A DNA stretch of 64,000 nt, from contig VZDJ01000014.1 in NCBI GenBank assembly GCA_008694505.1, positions 1,139,234 to 1,203,233 on the forward strand, given 5' to 3'. Under the pieces are notes generated by a model that did not search any database, was not told the origin of the DNA, and saw only the letters and a program-made list of their open reading frames with translations. The translations under genes and the position numbers were made by a program. Of the stretch, positions 44,915 to 55,900 are shown one piece after another. The stretch is from Cyanoderma ruficeps (lineage: Eukaryota > Chordata > Aves > Passeriformes > Timaliidae). Numbering within the stretch: the first letter of the stretch is position 1; each line of letters starts with the position of its first letter.

Positions 44915-45045
44915 CCTTCCCAAAATCCCACCTATCCCTGCCTTTGGGAAGTCCCTCCCTGTGTCCTGTCCCTCCATCCCTTATCCAAAATCCCTCCCCA
45001 GCTCTCCTGGAACCCCCCTCAGACCCTGGAAAGTCACAATTTGGT
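44915..45045 (-). mobile_element. CR1 LINE fragment, antisense
   Basis: Reverse CR1 interior: gaattccttcccaaaatccc, ccctgtgtcctgtccctcca and ccctccccagctctcctgga. Confidence 0.75.
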
Positions 45046-45239
45046 CACGCCAAAGCTCCCACGTGGTTGTTGTTGCCATAAATTGAATGTTCGAGCTCCA
45101 GAATTGCTCAACCTCAACAAGCTTTTCTATAGAAATTAAACAAAAAAAGCAGAGGACGAGCAGGAGAAAATGTTGTTGATCCTGAGAGGATTTGGGTTTT
45201 TGGGGGAGAAAATAAAATCAGAGCAAAAAAACCAAAAAA

Positions 45240-45500
45240 AATCTGATTCTTACAGACTTACAGTGCAGGTGTAGACATAATTTAAAATTAATTTCGATTA
45301 ATATGTGTTTCCTGAAAGAATTCACAGCGTGACTACGGCAGCGCTTGTTAGAGGATTAAACTTGTATATTCCAACTCCACTTCCTATTTCCAATTCATTA
45401 ATTATGCCAATGATTTATCTAAACCCACTCAAATTAGACCTCTCACTGTAAATAGTTGGGTTTTTAAATATCAAATCATATTAACTATTTATAACATTAA
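45240..45500. other. AT-rich unique block, possible conserved element
   Basis: Non-repetitive AT-rich DNA with homeodomain-type words (attaattatgcc, ggattaaac), lying just beyond the likely ATCAY 3' end. No gene is seen. Confidence 0.3.
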
Positions 45501-45950
45501 TATTAAAAAGGGGTTTGTTGAGGTTTTGGTATTTTTTTCCATTTAAGTGGCTTTGGGTTGGTTTTTTTTTTGGTGTGTTTGGGTTTATAATTCCATTTCC
45601 AGTCACGGTATGAATTGGATTATAAAAAGATACGTAAAAATAACGTGAGATTAAACAACTTGAGACCAGCAGGGTTCTGTACAGGTTGATAGAAACCCAA
45701 GGAAAGGAATTTTTTCCATGGCTCTCTCCTAAACTGGGAAAGAATCCTCCAGGACAGTTATTTTAGTAAAAAAAACTCTTGGAATTTTGCAGTGTCAGAA
45801 TTTCCAGGGAGGCTTTTCGCTGCCTTTCTTCAAGGGAACAACATCCAAATAAAAAAAATAAAAAAATTCCCTCATATTTTCCACGTGAAGCCAAATCTTA
45901 AATCAAATCTACCGACAGAAGGAAGGCTTGGCCGAAGGATTAGTCTCGTT

Positions 45951-45956
45951 TTTAAT
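45951..45956 (-). terminator. ATCAY: Candidate ATCAY polyadenylation signal
   Basis: ATTAAA on the minus strand (tttaat on plus), the most distal plausible signal before AT-rich intergenic sequence. Confidence 0.35.
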
Positions 45957-48684
45957 TGAATATCCACAGATTTGATGGAATAATACAAAGCAAAGTCAGG
46001 GTACAGACGGACAGTCCGCTAGCACAAACCACCTAATTACAACCACTGCAGAAAATGACATTTCACACGTTTGTACAGGCGGGGTCGGGCTGGAAAAGAA
46101 CCAAAAATAAAACAAAAACAAAACCCCCAAAACCACCAAACACTGGGGTTGTGGTTTATTGTTCGTGGGGAGTTCTCAGTTCTGCTCCGCCAAAACCTGC
46201 TGCGTTGCTGGCTGCCCAAAAGGAAGGAAAGGAGGAAATACAAAAGAGGAAAAATGTGCTTTTTTCCGTCGTGTTTAGAGCCAGGTTTGGGGTTTTTTTT
46301 GTCCCTTTGTCTCCTCCTCCGGGCCAACCCCAGCTCACCCTTGACTCCTGGGGTTTTGAAACCCTCTCATAAAGAGGGTTGGTTGCCTTTAAAACCTTTC
46401 CTGCCAGTCTGTGTAGGGGAAAAAAAAAAGAAAAAGAGGTGGAAAAATAGGGAAGGTCTAAATATCCACTCAACGTTTACACAGCACTGGACAGAAAATA
46501 AAAACGGGGATGGATTGCTGGATTACTCCGGGTGTGGCTCCTGTACCTTCCTGGTCAACCACAACAAAAAAATTCCCAGATCTGGAGGGTTCTGTGTGGA
46601 AAAAGCAGAAAAGTTGGAGCTGAGGAGGGCCCGGGATAAATCCTGGAGGAGAGAGGAAGGGAATTCCTGCTCTGGAATTCCTGCTCTGGAATTCCTGCTC
46701 TGGAATCAGCGGTGCAGGAAGAAATCAGATTTTTTCAGGCTGAATCGAGGTCCGGCTATTGTACACACAATAAGTGAAAACGTCTGGATTTCGGTGAATG
46801 TGGAAAAAAAAAATCTCAGGAAAAGTCAAATCAGAGCAGAAACTGCTCAATATGATCCAGGGAATTCACAAATGAAAATCTTGATCCTCCAGGGATGGTT
46901 TTGTGAGGCAGGAACGAGGCCTGGTGCGCCTTTGGGACACCAAAGTCCAGCAGTATTGCTAAAGGGATGAAGTTTATTTCGTTTTATTCTTTAAACATAT
47001 TTATATATTTATATACTGGTCAAAGTCCTACTGGAAATGCACTTTTTTTATTTTTTTTTACCAGCAGCAGTGCAGATTTCTCCCCATCCAGCTGACATTT
47101 GTCACTCCACCTTTGGGACAGGGACATTTCTTTTTTTTTGTGTTTCTGTCCAAGAATTTGCAGGTTTTTTGTAAAATCACCGGTTGAAATAAGTNCAGAA
47201 GCTTCACACGCTCATAAAACTCTGTGGAAAAATTAAAATCCCGTGCACGCCACCGGGAGTGCTCCATCACAAAGTGCACTTCTTGAAACGAACAAACAAA
47301 CCGACCAAAAAAATCAGTTCCAGGGAGTTAAAAATCGATTTTTGTGTGGAAACAAGCGCCCGCCCCCGTCTCGTGAAGGGAAATTGAGGCTCTGTCCTTT
47401 TCCCAGCTGAAATCCCCTTGCTCTGAAGGAATTACTGGGAAAAAACGTGAAGTTTCATTGTCAGATCTGCTCATTCTGTATTTTTTTTTTCTTCTTTTTC
47501 CTCAAAGTGCAGACAGAGTGGTTTTGGGAAGGAATTAAAGAGCCAAAAATCACGTTCTGCTGTGGGGACTGACGAGGATCCAGAGCCCCCACACGAGAGG
47601 AGATTCGGATTCCTTCTCTCCCACATCCACCTTTTCCATGACAGCAGCATTTTTGAATTTTTTTGATGCACAAAACCTTCCTAGAGCTGGGTTTGGAACC
47701 CATCATCCAACATTTTATCCACTTGCTCGTGGTGAAATTGCAAACTCCCCTTGCGGTGCCCAGCGTGGGTCACGCTCTCCAAGCTGATGATTTTTCTCTG
47801 GATCCATAAAAACAGAGGGAAAAAAATAAAAACCCACTCGAAACGTCCTCGGTGAAGTCACAGACTCTGGGCCCACGAGGAGCTTCGTGATTGTTCACAG
47901 GCTGAACCGAAATTGATTTTATTAATTGATCTGCAAAGTCCTTCCTTCACCTCCGTGGGCTGTGCAGTCCCTGGGACAGACGGAGTGTGAGGGATCCCAG
48001 CCCTGCCCTGGAAATTTGGGAATTCCCGGCTGCTGCTTCTGCCTCCAGACAGAGCTGGGAGCTCAGGGGAGCGGGGAGGTGTCACCTGGAAATGAACCTG
48101 AGCTCCATAAAGGCCTGGAGGGCTCTTCTTCCCTTGAAGCACAAAATTCCTTGTAAAATTCCAGGTTTGGGTCGGGAAGGACCAAAAATCCCAATCCTCC
48201 CGTGATCCCGGCGTGCTCCAAGCCCTTTCCAACTTGGAACATTTTGTCAATAATTGGTTAGTAACGAGCTCGTGTGGTGCTTTTTTTTTTTTAGATGGAA
48301 TGTGGAATTTTATTTTTTTTTTGTTCCATCTTCAGCCCCTGGGTTGGTGCCGTGGGTGCAGCGCTCTGCTCTCCATGCAGAGGTGTGGGCAGGAAATCCA
48401 CCCGTGGCCGGAGTGCGTGGGGAGAACTTCTCAAATGAGAATTAAAGTTAAAAAAGAAACTTTTGGTGCTTCCTTGGGGCGTCCAGGGGAAGAAGGGTCT
48501 CACCCAGAGGGGTTTTGTTGGCTGAAAGGAAGAGGAAAAAGCAGCTTTGCGTGTCCAGAGGAGCCATCCCCCACCTCGAGGAAAAATCTGCAAGAATTCT
48601 CCTTGAAGCGACGGGATGAGCAGGGAATTCTTCATCTGCAGGGGTTTGAGAGGGGTTTTAGCTGATTGTGGAATCAGGGAGTCC

Positions 48685-48815
48685 TGGAATGGTTTGGAGG
48701 GAACTTAAATCCCATCCAGTCCCACCCTGCCACGGGCAGGGACACCTTCCACCATCCCAGGCTGCTCCAAGCCCTTCTGGCCTGCCCTTGGACACTGCCA
48801 GGGACTGGCTCTGGC
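48685..48815 (-). mobile_element. CR1 LINE 3' fragment, antisense
   Basis: Reverse CR1: cagggacaccttccaccatc, ccaggctgctccaagccctt and gcccttggacactgccaggg. It lies in the inferred ATCAY 3' UTR. Confidence 0.85.
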
Positions 48816-49960
48816 TCTGAAATCAGGAGTTTCCAAGGATTTTTTTTTGGCCAAACCGTTGTTCCTTAATTCCTTTCTCCCCCCCTTCCTTTGCTCACGG
48901 AATCCTCACGAGTCCAAAAACCCGAATTCCAGGAGTCGCCGTCGCGCCTCTCAGCTCCAGGACCCAGCCCTGCCTCCTGCACTCTCCGTGGGGATATTCC
49001 AGGCGGGAATGCTGATGGATGAGGCCCCTGTCCAGGGAAAAAACTTCCAACATTTTATCCAGCAGCTCCTGGGAGGTCTCAGCAGCGAGTGATTGTCCGG
49101 TGACGCGACATCGAGACGGAGACGAGGCGCGGAAAACTTCCCCTGTCCTTAAGGCTCCTTGGAAACCCAGACCCTTTGGGGTGTGGGTGAGTTCAGGAGA
49201 AGGTTCTGTGGGGCAGCCGCTCCTTGTGGGAATCCCTCCGGAGTGCCTCAAGCACCGGGATGGGACAAACCAGGAAAAAAAACCCAAAAAAACCCCCACG
49301 GGATTTCCTCAGGGGAACGGGTTAGGGAGGAACGGGCGGTGACGGTGCTGCCGAGGCCGTGGGCACTTGGGATCTCCAGGGAGAAACTTTCCACTGGCTG
49401 TGGAAAGGAGGGAAAAGCTTTTTCCGTTGCCTGCAGTCGTTATTCCTGGGGCTGGCAGATTTTGGGAGGAACCTGGGGATGCAGCTCCAAAAAAAAAAGC
49501 AGAAGGGCTCCGCGCTGGCCAGCAGCGAGCGAAAGGGGAGGGTTGATAATTTAAACCAAAAATATAAAATTCTCTTTCTGGGCTGGGGATTTGTGGACTG
49601 GAGGATGCTCTTGAGTTACTACGAGGATACACAGTGAGTATTTGCACCGTGCCAATGCTCTCCACAGACCGTTCTTGAAACACACCCGAACCTGTCCTGA
49701 AAAGTGCTGCTCTTGCTTCGTTCTCTGGGGGGGATTTGTTTGGGTTTTTTGTTCTGTTTTTTTTGGGGTTTTTTTTAAAAAAAAGGAAAGCAATTCCCAA
49801 AAGGTTAAAGGACTTTGCATCTTGGAGGCGGAGGAGGCAGGCTCCAGGATTTACAGGACTTGCAAGAAGGTGGTGGCGAGGTCTTGTCCCCAAAGGTCGT
49901 TGAGGTGGGTGACTGCCAGGCTGCTCCTTCTCCTGCTCCGTCCCTCTGTGCTGCTCCCAC

Positions 49961-52900
49961 TCAGGACATGCTGGGCAGGAAAAGAGACACAGGAGGGATT
50001 TTCAGGCAGCAAACTGAGGTAGGAAATGTTATTATTGCCACCACATCAACAACAACAACAAAAAAAAAAGAGTGGATTTGGGTGAAATGGTTCACAAAAG
50101 TGTGTTGGGGACAGAGATGGTGGCAGGCGTGGCTTTGATGGGCAGAGGGGACAATGCCTTGGGTGACACCGGGCTGGGGGATCACAAAACCCACAGAATC
50201 CGTCCCAGACACACAAACAGCTCAAACCTGGTTTCCTGATCCTCTGCTGGGGGCACGGGCCGGCTGCAAAGAGAGGACAAAATAAGGGAATCTCCAGCAC
50301 AGACCAGTCCCCCCTCTCCGCCCTGAGCTCCCGGGTGTTCCTTGGAATGGTTCAGCCTCACCCAGCGGATTTTTCCCTGTTCCCCCTCAGGAATTCGGAT
50401 GAGGAGAGAGGCTGTGTCGCTCTGATCAGGGCCAGAACCAGCCCACGTTATCCTGGAGAGGGATTTTGTCTTCCAAACCCCTCCAGAGTTTCCCTTCCCT
50501 CCAGCTCCAGCCTTTATCAGCTCCTGAACACTCTGGGAATGTCCCGTTGGACCCCGGGGTTGTTCTCACCCCCAAAGGCTGTTCAAGGGAAGGATAAATC
50601 AGAGAGTTCTTACCTTTCCCTCTCAGCCATGTCTTGTTTCTCCTCTGCCCTGTAAACACAAATCCCATTGGGAATCCCTCTCCTGGTGGGAAAGGAGGGA
50701 GACCCCAGTGCCTTTCTGGGGTGCTGGATGGGCCCTGGAGAGGAGCCCCTCCCCATCCCACCCCTCCCCAAATTCATCTCTTACCTTTCTTTTCTGGCCT
50801 TGATCCTCTCTTCTTCGTATCTGCCACAAAGATAAAACGTGGATTCAATAAATAAAGTTGTTAAAACAAAGGCAAAAGGTCTTTTAAATGCTGCTGGGCA
50901 CTTTCAGTCACATTCAGCGTTTGCTCTGATGGCGACAAAAGCTCCGGGCTGCCACAGCCTGAAGCTCTTCCTTGGCTGAGACCAGGTTTGCCCCAGGCTG
51001 AGCCTTCCCAATCCATGGATTTTGACCCAGCCCTGGGCAGGATTTTGTGCTGTGCCTTCCCAATCCATGGATTTTGACCCAGCCCTGGGCAGGATTTTGT
51101 GCTGCCCCTCCCCAGAGACCCTCTGGCACTCACTGGAGGACACAGTCCGGGATCTGCACGTGCTCCATGGGGATGAGCTGCTCCAGTTCCTCCAGGCTGT
51201 GGACGTACTGGATCTTATTGATAAACTTCACGCTGGCAGAGAGAGAGAGAAGCACTGACACCCCAGTGGCTCCTAAAAACACCTCTGGAGGTGTCACTGG
51301 GAGTATCTGAGAGATGTGGGACAAGTGGCAGCTTCACCTTGGTCAGCCCTGGCTGAGGGTGAGCTTAAAATCTGATTTGTGAGGTTAAACCCCAGGGAAG
51401 GGGCTGGGGCTGTGCCGGGGGTTGGAGATCAGGGAAAGGTTCTTCCCCCCGAGGCTCCCCAGGGAATGGGCACGGCCCCGAGGCTGCCAGAGCTCCAAGA
51501 GCGTCTGGAAAACACTCCAGGAACGCCCAGGGCGGGATTGTTGGGATCGTTGGGTTGCTCTGGGTGATCCCTGTGGATCCCCCCACACTGGGGCCATCCC
51601 ACCACTCTGCCATCCCAAATTTCCAGCCCAGAGCCCGCTGAGGCCGGGGCGGTGTTGGTGCTGACCTGATGAAGGGTCTGGAGATGGCCAGCACGGTCCG
51701 GATGAACCACGACGGGTGGACGATGATCAGAGCCTTGAGGTTCTTCCTCAGCCTGGGGACAAGGCAGGACACAGTGTCAGCCCCCAAATGTCGCCTTTCC
51801 TCTCCTCCTCGCCAGAGTCGGGATCAAACGCTCGAGACGTGTTTCTTCTTTTATTAATTTCTTTTAATTTTAGTAATTTCTTCTTTTATTAATTCTTATT
51901 TCTACCTCTTTATCACGAGCTGTGACTTCTACAGCACTTCCAGCTAACAAAGTAAAAAACGGCCCCTGTCTCTCTCTCTCTCTCTCTCCAAGGCCTTTTT
52001 AAGGATAAACTGTCCAATTATGAATTAAAATTGGTTTTAGTTTTAACCCAATAATCAGCCATCTGTGCCCCACAATGCGGATTTTTCTCTCCAGTTACAA
52101 AATACCACCCAGACCCATGAAGGAGGTGAAAAAGGACTAACCCCTGCCCTAAATCTTCCATCTTGCTTTATATATATATTCTAAATATATATAAGTATAT
52201 CTAAATCAATAAAAATATGTTAAAATATATATAACGTATATTATTAAACGCACACAATACATTAATATCTATTATGTAATATATAATATATAATATATAA
52301 TATTATCTAATGTTATAGATATTATATATATTCTAAATATATATATACGTATATATAAATCAATAAAAATATGTTAAAATGTATAATGTATAGTATTATA
52401 TTAAATGTACACAATACATTAATATCTATTATGTAATATAGTATATATATAAACTAGTATATATAACATATAATATTATATGTAATGTTATAGATATTAT
52501 ATATATTCTAAATATATACTCTATACTATATATATACTCTCTATATATACTCTATATATTATAGTCTATATATTATATACTGTATACTATATATTCTGTA
52601 CTATATATTATATAGTATATACTGTATAAATTATTTATTTTATATATATTTATAAAATATAATATATATATTCTAAATATATATATATTTATCTTGCCTT
52701 ATATATTCCAAACTATATTCTATATAAATTCTAAAACCTTAAACTCTTAAGTTTTCCACCCTGTGCTATCACACACTTGTGTTCAAACTCCACACCCCCA
52801 GGGCTGTCACTCAGTTTTGGAGCCTTTCCCGAGGCCTCAGGCCAAATGAAGAGTTTTCTCGTGGAGTCAGAACCTGCCAGGACAGAAAGTCTAAAATTCT

Positions 52901-55900
52901 CGGGGTTCCCACATCCGAGGAGCTTTCCCGAACTCCGACAGGTGTTGTGGTGCTGCCCACACAAAAAACCCCTTGGGAAGCTCATCCCAGCCCAGCAGGA
53001 TGTGGGAATGCTGCTCTGCCCTCTGGAAATATCACCGTGAAGGAAAACATTCCAAGGCCAGGTTGGACAGGGCTCGGAGCGAGCTGGGACAGTGGGAGAT
53101 GATTTTTGAGGTCCATTCCGGCGCCTGGCGGGTGTGGGGATGTGGGACTGGGTCAGACTCATTCCTGGTGAGGAGCACCTGATTTTCCTTCGAGTTCCAG
53201 GACGGGAGGAGGCCTGGGAATGCTGAAGGGGCCCCACCCCAGGGTCCTCACCTTCTGTCGATCATCTGGTAGCATTTCTTCAGCCAGCCCAGGCCCGGCA
53301 TCCTCCTGCGGGGCGTGGCCCCGTTCAGGTACACGATCATGTAGTCCTCGGCCACCAGCAGCTCCAGGCTGCTGATCACGTACCTGGCAGTGGGGGGGGA
53401 CCAAAAGGGACCCAAATCAGCCTCAGAAAACATCCTTTAGATGCCTCCACGTGTCACCCTCAAACAGCTCCAGGCCCTTTCCCTGCAGGTCTTGGGAGAG
53501 GTTTGGTGTCGTGGGGTGTCCCTCAGGGATCAGCAGTTTGTGGGACACCCCGGCTCCATTCCCTGCCCAGCAGCATCTCCCAGCTGGGGAATATCCCAGC
53601 CTGGCTGTGAGTCCATCCCAGACAGAATTAACTGGAATATTTCAATGGTTGAGCTCGTTGGACTCGGAGCCGGGGCCAGTGTCCCACCAGCACCGCCGGG
53701 CTTGGATCCAGACTGTTCCCAGCCGACATTCCGGGTGCCCCATGAGCACAGGGAATGAATGTGCTGCTTCCCTCACCCTCCTGCCCCTCCCAGAGCTCCT
53801 GAGGCACTCACAGGAAGAGGTTTTCCATGATGTAGTGATAATCTGCCAGGTTGCTGTCCGGGAGGTAACAGGCGGCAAAGACGATGATGGCGTTGAGACC
53901 TTCCCCGTAATATCCTGCCAAAAAACCCACAGGTGACACTTCCCAGGGAAAGACGGGAGAGCTGAGGGGAGGAAACAGCACTGGGATTTGGTCCTGGGGT
54001 GGGTTTTGTGTCTCTGCTCGGCTCCAGGTGAGCGTTTCTCTCTTGAGAATTCTTTTTCCTCCTACAATGTGGATTTGGGGTTCAGAGAAGGAATTTGGGG
54101 GTTTTAAAGCTGGGCTGTTCCGTGGCTTTGCTGGGATTTTGGAAATAGATCTGGCTGCCCACGTGGGCACCCTGGAGCACCTCAGGGACTGCTGCACATC
54201 CCTCCAGACCTTAATTCTACCACCACTAAACATTTTTGAGCACTTTGGTGCTTTTCCACGCAGAGGCACCAAACAAACAGAGATTTTTTTTTTCCCCCCC
54301 TAAACAAGGTCCCAGCCAGCCTTGGCGTCCCCTCCGGCGTGACCCAAGAGGGACAAAGCCCCGCAGGGAGGCAGGCTGCGGTGCTCACCTCCGTGTGTCA
54401 CCACTCTCATGTAGGGTTTGATCATCTGCAGGTCGATCCGGTGCTCCTGCTCGCCGATGATGACGGTCCTCCAGAGGCGGCCGTTGGTGGCACTGCCATC
54501 CTCTGTCCCCCCGTCCCCGAAGAGGTCAGCGCTGTCCCCGGGCATGTTCTTGGCCGTGGCCACCGGGGTGTCGTCTGGGAAAGGGACAAAAGAGTTCTGC
54601 CTTGAAGGGAGTGTGGGGAGAGCTTTGGTAACCCCGAGGATCATGGTCTGATCACATTTCACCTCCAGCCCCGGTCTGTGTGAATTTATGGGTTTTAACC
54701 TTGTTCTGCTGCCCCAAATATTATAGAAATTACCTTAAAATCTCCCCCCTGCTTAACAATCCTCAGCTGCTGGCGGTGAATTGCATCAAAAAGTCTTTAA
54801 AATGAGGCTGAAACCCCACCCCAACCCCTGGAAATGTTCACCCAGAACCAGCCTTTTTACCTTCCCATTCCAGCTCGTTCCCATTGCCCAGGAATTCAAG
54901 GGAATCTGTCTCGTCAGGAGTTTCAATATCGTCCACATTAATGTCCAGGTCATCTGGCGTGTCCAGGAAGTCGTCAGAGAGGATGGAGCCCTCGCTCTGG
55001 TCCAGGGAAATGTTGATTTCAGGTGCAACCAGAGTCTTCCTCTTCCGATGGGCCCCGTTAAAGTTCAAAGTGTTGGGGGGAGCTGGAGTTAAAAGGAAAA
55101 CGACTGACAGGGCGTCCTGGATCCACTGAGCATGGTGGATAATTCCGTGAAGGAATCCAGATCTGGAGCCCTCAGGGTGGTGGGTCAGGGCTGGGAGGCA
55201 CTGGGATGGAGGTGCCCACACCCCTGAGGTCCCACTTTCCTCCCGCAGCTTCTCAGCTTCAAACCCCTGCTGCTTTCCTCTCCCATGTGAGGAATTTTTT
55301 GGTTTTTGTGGGGTGGAGAATCCAAGGTTTCCTCCCTGCCTGCCAGCTGCCCTTTGCCTGGGTTTGGGGATTGTATGTTTGGTGTCCCTCAGGGATCAGC
55401 AGTTTGTGGGACACCCCGGCTCCATTCCCTGCCCAGCAGCATCTCCCAGCTGGGGAATGTCCCAGCCCGGCTGTGAGTCCATCCCAGACAGAAATAACTG
55501 GAATATTTGGATGGTTGAGCCTCGGGGCTCTGGGGAAGGTTGGTACTTACAGGACGTGGTTTCATCTTCTGTGGGGCTTCCCAGGGACTCCATCCCTGTC
55601 TCTTCTGGGAGAGGCCTGCAGGACAGGAGGGAAAAAAAAAACACAGCAGGGAGGGATGTTTAGGAGAAATTCACTCCCAGAGAATGGAGGCAGCAGGGAA
55701 AAAACACAACCCCACCTGTGCTCTGCCTTTTCCCGTCTCCCAGGGAGCTCATCCTGGGGGATTCCCTCAGGGATTTGCCCAGAGGTTCCCTCCTGCAGTG
55801 CTGTGCAATCCCCACTGGACTCCAGACTATCCCAAAGGGTGAAAAATCCAGCCAGGGAACAAACCCTGACCCCAGACAAGCATGGTGACATTCTCCTTTT

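Larger units (their letters stand above)
45935..49960 (-). other. ATCAY: ATCAY 3' UTR (extent inferred)
   Basis: The ATCAY stop codon is at 49963-49961. The next candidate signals on the minus strand include AATAAA-type words near 46975 and an ATTAAA at 45956-45951. The last would give a UTR of about 4 kb. The region has no supported exon, contains one CR1 fragment and an N at 47195, and has a triplet of 16-bp repeats (ggaattcctgctct) at 46665-46705. The true end cannot be fixed from sequence alone. Confidence 0.45.

Noticed and set aside
46071..46970. 299-codon plus-strand open frame
   Set aside because: It lies antisense to the inferred ATCAY 3' UTR, with low-complexity K/E/P-rich composition, no recognisable domain and a 16-bp repeat inside it.
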